DNA from: Bradyrhizobium sp. CCGE-LA001
GTDB lineage: Bacteria; Pseudomonadota; Alphaproteobacteria; Rhizobiales; Xanthobacteraceae
DNA length: 64,000 nt
Assembly: GCF_000296215.2 (NCBI RefSeq)
Contig: NZ_CP013949.1
Span: 5,883,501-5,947,500 of the forward strand
Reading direction: 5' to 3'
The notes beneath the pieces were generated by a model. That model was not told the DNA's origin. It saw nothing but the letters and a program-made list of their open reading frames with translations, and ran no database searches. Position numbers and translations under genes: made by a program. This document shows positions 8,502 to 16,562 of the stretch, in pieces; within the stretch, counting starts at the first letter, position 1; each line of letters begins with the position of its first letter.

Positions 8502-9311
8502 TTACGCGTTGACCGGCGTGTGCAGATTGTAGCGAGGGGCGGGAATGGCGCTGGACAGCTTGTCCGTCATGGCAAGGCGCGCCGTCTCGTAGCGGTCCCA
8601 TTCCGACTTTTCCGCCAGCGAGGGGATCGTCACGGTCTCACCGAGGTCGAGGCCGGCGAGCGCCGCATCGACCATGTCATCGGCCGACATCACGATGGCT
8701 GCCGGCAATTGGTGAACCGGGGTGCCGGCGACGTCCCAGAACTCGGTCGCAGTGGCACCCGGCAGCACCGCCTGCACACGCACGCCCTTGCCGGCGAGCT
8801 CGTGAACGAGCGACTGGCTGAAGGCGAGCACGAAGGCTTTGGTGCCGCCATAGACGCCGTTCAGCACCTCCGGCGCGATCGCGACGATGGACGCGATGTT
8901 GATGATGGTGCCGTGGCCGCGCGCGACAAATCGGGGGGCCGCTGCGTAGGTCAGCCGCGTCAACGCGCCGACGTTGAGGTGGATCATGTCCGACATCTTC
9001 TCGACGTCGGACGCCACGAGCGGAGCGGCGGAGCCGACACCGGCGTTGTTCACCAGCATCGAGATGCCGGCATTGTCTTTCAGGATCTGCTCGACGCGCT
9101 GCAGGTCGGCGGTCGACGTGAGGTCGGCCTCGACCGTCTCCACCTGGCGTCCGGTCTCGTTGGCGAGCCGGCGCGCCAGCGATGCGAGGCGCTGTCGGTT
9201 GCGCGCGACAAGAATGAGATCGTAGCCGCGCTTGGCGAGGCGATCGGCATAGATGGCGCCGATGCCGGTCGATGCGCCCGTGATGAGGGCCGTGCCTTGG
9301 GTCTGGGTCAT
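8502..9311 (-). CDS. SDR family NAD(P)-dependent oxidoreductase
   Basis: A 269-residue classical short-chain dehydrogenase. The cofactor motif TGASTGIG is at residues 12-19, the NNAG motif at about 89-92 (MLVNNAGVGSAAPL), and the catalytic YGGTK at about 155. The length fits the family. It is the first gene of the operon and starts 117 bases from the divergent LysR gene. The substrate cannot be deduced. Confidence 0.9.
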   Translation of the reverse strand: MTQTQGTALITGASTGIGAIYADRLAKRGYDLILVARNRQRLASLARRLANETGRQVETVEADLTSTADLQRVEQILKDNAGISMLVNNAGVGSAAPLVASDVEKMSDMIHLNVGALTRLTYAAAPRFVARGHGTIINIASIVAIAPEVLNGVYGGTKAFVLAFSQSLVHELAGKGVRVQAVLPGATATEFWDVAGTPVHQLPAAIVMSADDMVDAALAGLDLGETVTIPSLAEKSEWDRYETARLAMTDKLSSAIPAPRYNLHTPVNA

Positions 9312-9404
9312 GTCCGTCTCCGTTGATTGGCTGCCGTTGTGACGACCGGGAGATGAATAGACCCTTCCGAAATCGTCGGGTATCTGGCAAAATCGAGATG
9401 CATC

Positions 9405-9421
9405 CTTCCAAAAAATGGAAG
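9405..9421. promoter_or_regulatory. Palindrome with LysR-box form, overlapping the regulator's ribosome site
   Basis: CTTCCA at 9405-9410 and TGGAAG at 9416-9421 are perfect arms around AAAAA. The core fits T-N11-A of LysR-type sites. Its right arm contains the GGAAG that serves as ribosome site for the LysR gene starting at 9428. Binding here would suit autorepression; that is inference. Confidence 0.5.
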
Positions 9422-9427
9422 TAACGA

Positions 9428-10360
9428 ATGGATCGTCTCGAGGGCATGTCGATCGTGCTGGCCGTCGCGGAGGCCGGAAGCCTGTCGGCGGCGGCCCGGC
9501 GTCACAAAATGCCGCTGGCCACGGTGAGCCGGAAAGTCTCCGAGCTGGAGGCGCATCTGCGCACCAAGCTGTTTAGCCGGTCGAGCCGCGTGCTGGTCCC
9601 TACCGATGCGGGGCGCTCCTACATCGCTGCGGCCAAGCGGATCCTTGCCGATGTCAGCGAGGCCGAACGCGTCGCGTCCGGCGAGTACACGACGCCCCGC
9701 GGAGATTTGAGCGTCACGACCTTGGTCGCGCTCGGCCGCCTCTGCCTGCAGCCGATCCTGGCGGAATTCCTGGCGGCATTCCCCGAAGTGGATGTTCAGC
9801 TCAACCTGCAGGATCGCACAATCAATCTCCTGGACGAGCATATCGACGTCGCGCTTCGCGTCGGCGATCTCGCCGACAGCAGCCTGATCGCCGTGCGCAT
9901 CGGGGAAATCCATCGCGTGGCCTGTGCCAGCCCGGCCTATCTGAAAGCGCGCGGGACGCCGAAGGCGCCCGACGATCTCTCCGTGCACGACTGTGTGAGC
10001 TATCCGCCGATGCAGTCGCCGACGACGTGGCGGTTCAGGCGCGAGGGGACCGAATATGCGGTGCCGGTACGCTCACGCTTCGTCGCGAGCAGTCTCGAAT
10101 CCGCCGCCGATGCCGCGCGCGCAGGCATAGGGATCACCGTCGCATTCTCGTATCTGGTCGCCGATTCCGTGAAATCCGGTGAGCTGATCCCGCTCCTGCA
10201 GGACTTTCAGCCGCCGCCGCAACCCGTCAGCTTCGTCTATTCGCCCAACCGCTTCATGCCAGCCAAATTGCGCGCTTTTCTCGACTTTGCCTCACCGCGC
10301 ATCAAGGCGCGCCTCTCCGACATTCCCAAGGAATTGCTGCCGCGGCGAACGCGGCAATAG
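9428..10360 (+). CDS. LysR family transcriptional regulator
   Basis: A 310-residue LysR-type regulator. The winged HTH spans residues 1-60 (MSIVLAVAEAGSLSAAARRH then LATVSRKVSELEAHL and LFSRSSRVLVPTDAG). A LysR substrate-binding fold follows (GDLSVTTLVALGRLCLQPIL; HIDVALRVGDLADSS; AGIGITVAFSYLVAD). It is divergent from the SDR/DUF417/AhpD/cupin operon, the usual arrangement for a regulator and its target. The inducer is unknown. Confidence 0.92.
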   Translation: MDRLEGMSIVLAVAEAGSLSAAARRHKMPLATVSRKVSELEAHLRTKLFSRSSRVLVPTDAGRSYIAAAKRILADVSEAERVASGEYTTPRGDLSVTTLVALGRLCLQPILAEFLAAFPEVDVQLNLQDRTINLLDEHIDVALRVGDLADSSLIAVRIGEIHRVACASPAYLKARGTPKAPDDLSVHDCVSYPPMQSPTTWRFRREGTEYAVPVRSRFVASSLESAADAARAGIGITVAFSYLVADSVKSGELIPLLQDFQPPPQPVSFVYSPNRFMPAKLRAFLDFASPRIKARLSDIPKELLPRRTRQ

Positions 10361-10463
10361 CGCAGAACGGGAGAATTTAAGGCCGGGGGTGGAGTCAGAC
10401 TGCCTCACGAAACAGAGCTCAACAAGAGCGTCGGTCTTGTGCCGTCGTCAAACGCGACGCGGC

Positions 10464-10634
10464 TCAGCTGTTTCTGGCTTGAACAAGACTCTCTTCGTTG
10501 TTCGCCAGATCATCATAGGAATCGGCGATCTTCTGATACTGACCCCGAGCGGTTTCGTCGGCCATCAGTTCGGACTTGGCTCGAAACTCTTCCGCCTGAT
10601 CGCGATACCGCTTTGCCTGGGCTTCGTGATCCAT
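10464..10634 (-). CDS. Small charged coiled-coil-like protein, 56 residues
   Basis: A short gene with a textbook ribosome site: AGGAGG six bases before ATG 10634, ending TGA at 10464. The product begins MDHEAQAKRYRDQAEEFRAK and continues with SELMADETARGQYQKIADSY, ending ESLVQARNS. It is rich in Glu, Arg, Gln and Ala and should form one or two amphipathic helices. I recognise the pattern (RYR.QAEEFR...ARG.Y..IA..Y..LA..EE) from small proteins common in Bradyrhizobium, with no known function. The plus-strand frames here are shadows. Confidence 0.72.
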   Translation of the reverse strand: MDHEAQAKRYRDQAEEFRAKSELMADETARGQYQKIADSYDDLANNEESLVQARNS

Positions 10635-10765
10635 GATGCGCCTCCTGCCGGGATGCTAACCCAGGGGTGTTAGATTGGTTCCCCGCAATATTTTGCTTAT
10701 CCGAAGACCTGACCTGCCGTGGCGCCTGAGTTCGCGGCTCATTCCGCAGCCCGGACGTGGCGGGA

Positions 10766-11536
10766 CTACGCCATCACCTGCCTCGCCGCCGCCGAGATCA
10801 TCACCAGCCCGCCGATGATCACGGCAGCGTCGAGGATGGCGGTGTGGATGTGCACCGGCATCCGTTCGACGAAGGCCTTTGCCAGGAACGCGCCGGGGAC
10901 GGCGACGGCGCCGATCAGCAGCGCGAAGGCGAGCACCTGCGCGGTCACCGCGCCGGCGAGACCGAACACGGAGATCTTGATGAGGCCGGTGCCGAGCGAG
11001 ATCATCGCGTCGGTCGCGATCACGGCGGCGCCTTCGAGGCCTGCGGCCATCAGGAGCGAGAGCAGGATCACGCCGGAGCCTGAGGTGCCGCCGACCAGCA
11101 CGCCGTAACCGACCGAGCCGGCGGCAAGGCCGCCATCGCCGATCCTCACCTGTCGGCGGCGGAGCACGCGGCGCAGCGGCACGCTCAGGATCAACATGGC
11201 GCCGATCACGAGTGCGGCGCCCGCATTGGTGAGACGCGTGTAGCCGTAAGCACCGAGCGCCGTCGTCAGCGCCGCGCAGGCGAGCACGATCAGCGCGCGG
11301 CGGCGATCGGCATAACGGATGTAAGCGAGTGCACGGCTGGAATTGGTGAGCATCGCGGAGATCGCGATGATCGGCACGACCGGTTCGGCGCCGACCAGCG
11401 GCACCAGCACCAAAGGCATGAGGGCGCCGGTGCCGTAGCCGGCGAGACCACCGATGATCGAAGCAAACAACGCCATCATTGCGACCAGCAGGAGCTGGAA
11501 AATCGAGATGTCGGCGAAGCCTGAGACGATGGTCAC
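10766..11536 (-). CDS. TauE/SafE family sulfite exporter-like permease
   Basis: A 256-residue inner-membrane protein with about eight hydrophobic helices. Family features include the first helix FASIIGGLAGYGTGALMPLVLVP, a second-repeat GGTSGSGVILLSLLMAAGL, and a basic cytoplasmic loop RRVLRRRQ. It starts with GTG at 11536, overlapping the cca stop by four bases (GTGA), so it is translationally coupled as the last gene of a five-gene operon. TauE/SafE members export sulfite or sulfoacetate, or move other organic anions; the substrate here is not known. Confidence 0.88.
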   Translation of the reverse strand: MTIVSGFADISIFQLLLVAMMALFASIIGGLAGYGTGALMPLVLVPLVGAEPVVPIIAISAMLTNSSRALAYIRYADRRRALIVLACAALTTALGAYGYTRLTNAGAALVIGAMLILSVPLRRVLRRRQVRIGDGGLAAGSVGYGVLVGGTSGSGVILLSLLMAAGLEGAAVIATDAMISLGTGLIKISVFGLAGAVTAQVLAFALLIGAVAVPGAFLAKAFVERMPVHIHTAILDAAVIIGGLVMISAAARQVMA

Positions 11537-12789
11537 GTTCTCTCATCGCGGCTGATGCGAGCCGCAGCTTGATCGGCGATGGCAGCGAGCGCGGCTTGCT
11601 CTAGTGGAAAATCCGCCGCGAGCCAAGCGTCCTCGGCGAGCGTCAGCACATGTCCGAGCGCGGGTCCTTCGGCGAGACCGCGCGCGATGAAGTCGGCGGC
11701 CTTCAGCGGAAATTTCGGTGCAGTCCAGCGCTGCGGCAGCTCGGCAAGCGCTCGCCATCGCGTCGAAGTGACGTCGCCGCCGGCGCGCGCCCAGCCCAGC
11801 AACACGCGATCGTGATAGGGCTCCGCACCGAGTCGATAGAGCAGCCGCCGTGCATTGGCCTCGTCCTTGGTGGCGAGACGCCACCAGCGGTGTCCCATCG
11901 AATCCAGCGCCTTGATCTCGGCATTGGAGAGTCTCAAGCGCGCGGTGAGGCGCTTGGCATCCTCGGTCACAGCGACCGACAGCGCGGCGAGGCGCCGCGT
12001 GCTGCTGGCGGCGAGGCCGAGCTCGCGCTCGATCGCGATCATCGCCGACAGCGGCCCGGTGTAGACGACGCCGCCGGTCAGCGCTTGCAGCAAGCCGCCC
12101 TCGGCCATCGCCAACACGGCCGCAGAGGCACCGCCCGCGACCAGCAGCTTGAGCATCTCCATGCGCACCCGTTCGGCCGAGAGGCTGGCAAGTCCCGCGC
12201 GTCCCCGGATGCAGGCGAGATAGCCGTCGCGGTCGGGTTCGCCGCCACCGAAGGCGGCGTGAATGCGGAAGAAGCGCAGGATGCGTAAAAAATCCTCGGC
12301 GATGCGCTGATTGGGATCGCCGATGAAGCGCACGCGTCGCGCTCTGGCATCGGCGATGCCGCCGACATAATCGTGAACGACACCGCGCATGTCGACCGAC
12401 AGGCCGTTCATGGTGAAGTCGCGCCGCTCGGCGTCCTTCACCCAATCGCGGCCGAAGGCGACCTTTGCCTTGCGACCAAACGTTTCGGTGTCCTCGCGCA
12501 GCGTCGTCACTTCGTACGGCTTGCTGTCGATGACGAGCGTGACGGTGCCGTGATCGATGCCGGTCGGCACGCTCTTGATGCCGGCGGCCTTGGCGCGTCG
12601 CATCACCTCGTCCGGCAGCGCCGTGGTCGCGATGTCGATGTCGCCGGGCACGAGACCGAGCAGCGCGTTGCGCACCGCGCCGCCGACCACCCGCGCCTCC
12701 TCGCCCTCCGCATTGAGCAATTGCAGGACGCGCGCGGTCCCGCCAGCGATCAGCCAGGGCGCATCGGCGAGTAACGGCTCCGCGCTCAT
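11533..12789 (-). CDS. cca: CCA tRNA nucleotidyltransferase / poly(A) polymerase family
   Basis: A 418-residue class II nucleotidyltransferase that adds or repairs the CCA end of tRNAs. The catalytic motif VVGGAVRNALLGLVPGDIDI gives the DID metal-binding carboxylates near residue 55. RRDFTMNGLSVD near 118 and GDPNQRIAEDFLRILRFFRI near 160 are the next family motifs. Start ATG 12789 begins the conserved protein; upstream in-frame codons run into DUF6111. Alphaproteobacteria use this single enzyme for CCA addition. It lies between DUF6111 (10 bases upstream) and the TauE-like gene (4-base overlap). Confidence 0.93.
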   Translation of the reverse strand: MSAEPLLADAPWLIAGGTARVLQLLNAEGEEARVVGGAVRNALLGLVPGDIDIATTALPDEVMRRAKAAGIKSVPTGIDHGTVTLVIDSKPYEVTTLREDTETFGRKAKVAFGRDWVKDAERRDFTMNGLSVDMRGVVHDYVGGIADARARRVRFIGDPNQRIAEDFLRILRFFRIHAAFGGGEPDRDGYLACIRGRAGLASLSAERVRMEMLKLLVAGGASAAVLAMAEGGLLQALTGGVVYTGPLSAMIAIERELGLAASSTRRLAALSVAVTEDAKRLTARLRLSNAEIKALDSMGHRWWRLATKDEANARRLLYRLGAEPYHDRVLLGWARAGGDVTSTRWRALAELPQRWTAPKFPLKAADFIARGLAEGPALGHVLTLAEDAWLAADFPLEQAALAAIADQAAARISRDERT

Positions 12790-12799
12790 CGTCCAGCCC

Positions 12800-13054
12800 T
12801 TATTTCTGCGGCACGAACTTGCCATTTTCGACATGCGCGGGAACGTAGGTCGAATCCGGCCCGGCGCCATAATGCGCCATGCCGATCATCCCCGCGATCA
12901 CCAGCACCAGCGCGACCAGAGCGAGGCGCGCGACGATGTAGACCGGCCAGGACGATCGCGCGAACAGGCCGGACCGGCTCGCGGCCAGAAACAGCGCATA
13001 GACGGCGAAGGGAATGAGGAAAATTCCGATCTCGGTGAGAATCGGTCGGATCAT
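12800..13054 (-). CDS. DUF6111 family small membrane protein
   Basis: An 84-residue protein with two hydrophobic helices (ILTEIGIFLIPFAVYALFLAA and IVARLALVALVLVIAGMIG) and a C-terminal tail DSTYVPAHVENGKFVPQK. This fits DUF6111, a small family found beside cca and Nudix genes in Rhizobiales. It overlaps the Nudix stop by four bases and precedes cca by 10 bases. Function unknown; topology suggests an inner-membrane hairpin. Confidence 0.85.
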   Translation of the reverse strand: MIRPILTEIGIFLIPFAVYALFLAASRSGLFARSSWPVYIVARLALVALVLVIAGMIGMAHYGAGPDSTYVPAHVENGKFVPQK

Positions 13055-13722
13055 GATGAATAGATCCGCTCATAAAGCACGCGCAGCATACCGGCCGTCG
13101 CCCCCCAGATGTAGCGTTCCGCGAACGGCATCGCGTAGTACGACCGCGCCATGCCGCGGAATTCCTTGCTGTGCACCTGGTGGTTCACCGGGTTCATCAG
13201 GAAGGACAGCGGCACCTCGAAGGCGTCGTCAACCTCGGACTGGTTGATCGTGAGTTCGAAGCCCGGCTTGACCCTCGCGACCGTCGGCAGGATGCGGAAG
13301 CCGAAGGCCGTGCCGTAGAGATCGAGATAGCCGATCGGCTCGACGAAATTCCTCGACAGCCCGACCTCCTCCTCCGCCTCGCGCAGCGCCGCATCGAGCG
13401 GCGAGGAATCGGTCGCGTCGATCTTGCCGCCGGGAAAGGCGATCTGGCCGGCATGGTCGTTGAGATGCGCCGAGCGCTGCGTCAACAGGATGGTCGGCTC
13501 CGGATGATCGACCACTGCGATCAGGACCGCTGCGGGGCGCACCGGCTGCTCGCGCGCGATGATCTCGAGCATCTTGTCGGTGCCGGGATCGCCCGACGCG
13601 GGAATGATGTTGGGATCGTAGAGGCCGGGCGGCACGTCGAAGCCGAGCCTCGCCTTCGAGCGGGCAAAGAAATCCGCCGCGCCAATCACGGCCGGATCGT
13701 TCTTCGGGATAGGCTTGTTCAA
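13051..13722 (-). CDS. CoA pyrophosphatase-type Nudix hydrolase
   Basis: A 223-residue Nudix hydrolase of the UPF0035/CoA diphosphatase type. The family motif ILLTQRSAHLNDHAGQIAFPGG (cited in part: LLTQRSAHLNDHAGQ, then FPGGKID) is followed by the Nudix helix LREAEEEVGL near residue 113. Members cleave CoA, acetyl-CoA or their oxidised forms to phosphopantetheine and 3',5'-ADP. It overlaps both neighbours by four bases (DUF1285 upstream, DUF6111 downstream), showing tight translational coupling. Confidence 0.9.
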   Translation of the reverse strand: MNKPIPKNDPAVIGAADFFARSKARLGFDVPPGLYDPNIIPASGDPGTDKMLEIIAREQPVRPAAVLIAVVDHPEPTILLTQRSAHLNDHAGQIAFPGGKIDATDSSPLDAALREAEEEVGLSRNFVEPIGYLDLYGTAFGFRILPTVARVKPGFELTINQSEVDDAFEVPLSFLMNPVNHQVHSKEFRGMARSYYAMPFAERYIWGATAGMLRVLYERIYSS

Positions 13723-14330
13723 AGCGCGGCCCTCACCTGCTCCGCATTGGCCATGGCGAAGAATTCTCCTGATGATTCGACGCCGAACATCGGCTGGCCA
13801 TCGACCATCCGCTCCTCGCCCATGTCAACCAGATCGTAATAGAGCGCGCGGGTCACCTTGGCCCAGAGGTCGGCGCGGACGTGCAAATACGGCATCAACC
13901 CGCCGTCCTTGGCCTCTTCGAAGCGCAACCGGTGCGCGGCATCGCAGGTGACCCAGTCGTCGACATTGGTGCGGAAGCTCAGCACGCGATCGCGGCCCTC
14001 GCCGTGACTGAGCATCTCGACGGCCATGAACGGCGCGTCGTCGACGCGAATGCCGACCTTCTCCACCGGCGTCACCAGGAAATGCTTGTCGCCCTCACGC
14101 TTGAGGATGGTCGAGAACAGGCGGACCAGCGCATGACGGCCGATTGGTGTCCCCATGTAGAACCAAGTACCATCGGAGGCGATTCGGATATCGAGATCGC
14201 CGCAAAACGGCGGATTCCACAGATGCACCGGAGGCAGGTCCTTTTTGGCGCCTTCGGCACTGGCAGCACTTTTGGCGGCGGCAGTCAGCCCGTCGAGACC
14301 GCGATCGGCGCTCTGCCCTTGGTTCGCCAT
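13719..14330 (-). CDS. DUF1285 domain-containing protein
   Basis: A 203-residue cytoplasmic protein. The DUF1285 core begins PPVHLWNPPFCGDLDIRI near residue 35 and includes GTWFYMGTPIGRHALVRLFS and FLVTPVEKVGIRVDDAPF. An alanine-rich leader of about 30 residues precedes it. ATG 14330 is chosen; ATG 14351 is an alternative, but neither has a strong ribosome site. It is the first gene of the operon with the Nudix, DUF6111, cca and TauE-like genes. Function is unknown. Confidence 0.85.
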   Translation of the reverse strand: MANQGQSADRGLDGLTAAAKSAASAEGAKKDLPPVHLWNPPFCGDLDIRIASDGTWFYMGTPIGRHALVRLFSTILKREGDKHFLVTPVEKVGIRVDDAPFMAVEMLSHGEGRDRVLSFRTNVDDWVTCDAAHRLRFEEAKDGGLMPYLHVRADLWAKVTRALYYDLVDMGEERMVDGQPMFGVESSGEFFAMANAEQVRAAL

Positions 14331-14368
14331 GGTTTGCCCTGACTTTGTCATTTGGCACGGATGTTATT

Positions 14369-14384
14369 TGGCACGATTGGTGCA
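14369..14384 (+). promoter_or_regulatory. Sigma-54-like promoter motif upstream of moxR
   Basis: TGGCACG at 14369-14375 matches the -24 element exactly. GTGCA at 14380-14384 approximates the -12 element TTGCA, with the GG and GC pairs 12 bases apart. It points toward the moxR-type gene about 235 bases downstream. A second TGGCACG at 14353 lacks a -12 partner. One mismatch and no visible enhancer site keep confidence low. Confidence 0.3.
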
Positions 14385-14619
14385 GGTCTACGTTGTATGT
14401 TGGCGCTCGGTTCCACCCCGGATGAGCCCGGTGTGGGAGGTCGCCACTTCGTGATGCCGTACATAACCCGAAGCCGATAAGGTGGGGATAGGTTAATTCA
14501 ACGAATACATGGCCTTCCTGCAAGTCTAGCATGGGGCCCATGATCTGGCGTGATGACCTGAAGTGAGCAGTGACGTGACGACGCAAGCAAGCCGCGAGGC
14601 CGGCTGAAGGAGCGAGCGA

Positions 14620-15618
14620 ATGGCGGAAAGTGTCGAGAAACTCGAGGACGGGATCGTCCGTTCGGCCGAGCAGGTATCAGGCCAGATTCGCGCGGCGAAG
14701 GACGCGATCGCGTCCGTCATCTTCGGTCAGGACCGCGTGATCGAGAACACGCTCGTCACCATCCTCTCCGGCGGCCATGCGCTCTTGATCGGCGTCCCCG
14801 GCCTCGCTAAGACCAAGCTGGTCGAGACGCTCGGCGTCACGCTCGGTCTCGACGCCAAGCGCATCCAGTTCACGCCCGACCTGATGCCGTCGGACATTCT
14901 CGGCGCCGAGGTGCTGGACGAGAGCACTGCGGGCAAGCGCGCCTTCCGCTTCATCGCGGGGCCGGTATTCGCGCAGCTGTTGATGGCCGACGAGATCAAC
15001 CGCGCCAGCCCGCGCACACAATCAGCGCTGCTGCAGGCCATGCAGGAGCAGCACATCACGGTGGCCGGCGCGCGCCACGATCTGCCGAAACCCTTCCACG
15101 TGCTCGCCACGCAAAACCCGCTGGAGCAGGAAGGCACCTATCCGCTGCCCGAGGCGCAGCTCGACCGCTTCCTGATGGAGATCGACGTCGACTATCCCGA
15201 TCGCGATGCCGAACGCCGCATCCTGTTCGAGACCACCGGCGCCGAGGAGACGCTGGCCAGGGGCGCGATGACGCCCGACGCGCTGATCACGGCGCAGCGG
15301 CTGATCCGCCGCCTGCCGGTCGGCGATTCCGTGGTGGAGGCGATCCTGTCGCTGGTGCGCTCGGCCCGTCCGGGTCCGGACGCCGGCGAAGCCGGCAAGT
15401 TCATCGCCTGGGGCCCCGGCCCGCGCGCCAGCCAATCCCTGATGCTGGCCGTGCGCGCACGCGCGCTGATCGACGGTCGCCTCGCGCCCTCGATCGACGA
15501 CGTGCTCGACCTCGCCGAGCCCGTGCTCAAGCACCGCATGGCGCTGACCTTCCAGGCACGCGCCGAAGGCCGCACCATTCCGGACGTGATCCGGCAATTG
15601 AAGACACGGATCGGTTGA
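14620..15618 (+). CDS. MoxR-family AAA+ ATPase
   Basis: A 332-residue AAA+ ATPase of the MoxR group, thought to act as a chaperone for maturation of large complexes or VWA proteins. Walker A is GVPGLAKTKLVE near residue 60, Walker B LLMADEINRASPRTQSALLQ near 122, and sensor region VLATQNPLEQEGTYPLPEAQ near 160. A strong AAGGAG lies 7 bases before the ATG. The stop codon overlaps the next start (TGATG), so it is coupled to the DUF58 gene. The MoxR-DUF58-membrane-VWA order is the standard MoxR operon plan; the client here is unknown. Confidence 0.93.
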   Translation: MAESVEKLEDGIVRSAEQVSGQIRAAKDAIASVIFGQDRVIENTLVTILSGGHALLIGVPGLAKTKLVETLGVTLGLDAKRIQFTPDLMPSDILGAEVLDESTAGKRAFRFIAGPVFAQLLMADEINRASPRTQSALLQAMQEQHITVAGARHDLPKPFHVLATQNPLEQEGTYPLPEAQLDRFLMEIDVDYPDRDAERRILFETTGAEETLARGAMTPDALITAQRLIRRLPVGDSVVEAILSLVRSARPGPDAGEAGKFIAWGPGPRASQSLMLAVRARALIDGRLAPSIDDVLDLAEPVLKHRMALTFQARAEGRTIPDVIRQLKTRIG

Positions 15619-16562
15619 TGGCGGCAGAGAACGGGCACACAGCGAAGGAGATCATCGCGATCCGACGTGCCGATGGCGAAAGCCGCACGCTCGCCGCTTC
15701 ACTGCCGCGCCTGGTGCTCGAGGCCCGCCGTATCGCCGCCAACGTCATCCACGGTTTGCATGGCCGCCGCCGCGCCGGCTCCGGCGAAAACTTCTGGCAG
15801 TACCGCCGCTTCATCTCGGGCGAGCCGGCGCAGAACGTCGACTGGCGCCGCTCGGCGCGTGACGACCATCTTTACGTCCGCGAGCTCGAATGGGAGGCCT
15901 CGCACACGGTCTGGATCTGGCCCGACCGCTCGCCCTCGATGGCATTCGCCTCGAAGACCGCGCGCGAATCCAAGCTTGAACGCACGCTGATCGTCGCTTT
16001 CGCGCTGGCCGAGCTGCTGGTCTCCGGCGGCGAGCGCGTCGGCATTCCCGGCCTGATGGCGCCAACCGCGAGCCGCAGCGTCATCGACAAGATGGCGCAG
16101 GCGATGCTGCATGACGATGCCGACCGCCTCAGCCTGCCGCCGTCCTTCGTGCCGTCGGCGCTGGCCGAGACCATCGTGCTGTCGGATTTCTGGTCGCCGA
16201 TCGCGGAGATCAAGACGACGCTGGCAGGGCTCTCCGGCTCCGGCGCGCACGGCACGCTGGTGCAAATCGTCGATCCCGCCGAGGAGACGTTCCCCTATTC
16301 CGGCCGCGTCGAGTTCGTCGAGCCGGAAGGCTTTGGCGTGATCACCGCCGGCCGCGCCGAGAGCTGGGCGCAGGATTACACCGAACGGCTCACCCTGCAC
16401 CGTGACCAGATCCGCGCCGAGACCAGCAAGCTCGACTGGCTGTTCACCACGCACACGACCGACCGCTCCGCCGCCGAGCTCTTGCTGTTCCTGCACGCCG
16501 GCATGCAGGTGAGCAAGTCCGGTGCCCGCACCACGACGATCAAGGCGGGGCCGGCCGCATGA
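15618..16562 (+). CDS. DUF58 domain-containing protein
   Basis: A 314-residue protein with the DUF58 signature: FISGEPAQNVDWRRSARDDH near residue 70, followed by LYVRELEWEASHTVWIWPDR. DUF58 proteins are VWA-related partners of MoxR ATPases. It starts at ATG 15618 inside the moxR stop and overlaps the next start by four bases (ATGA), so the three genes are translated as a unit. No signal peptide or transmembrane helix is obvious. Confidence 0.9.
   Translation: MAAENGHTAKEIIAIRRADGESRTLAASLPRLVLEARRIAANVIHGLHGRRRAGSGENFWQYRRFISGEPAQNVDWRRSARDDHLYVRELEWEASHTVWIWPDRSPSMAFASKTARESKLERTLIVAFALAELLVSGGERVGIPGLMAPTASRSVIDKMAQAMLHDDADRLSLPPSFVPSALAETIVLSDFWSPIAEIKTTLAGLSGSGAHGTLVQIVDPAEETFPYSGRVEFVEPEGFGVITAGRAESWAQDYTERLTLHRDQIRAETSKLDWLFTTHTTDRSAAELLLFLHAGMQVSKSGARTTTIKAGPAA

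Noticed and set aside
14397..14480. 27-codon open frame MLALGSTPDEPG upstream of moxR
   Set aside because: No ribosome site and no known family; it could be a leader peptide but evidence is too thin to call.
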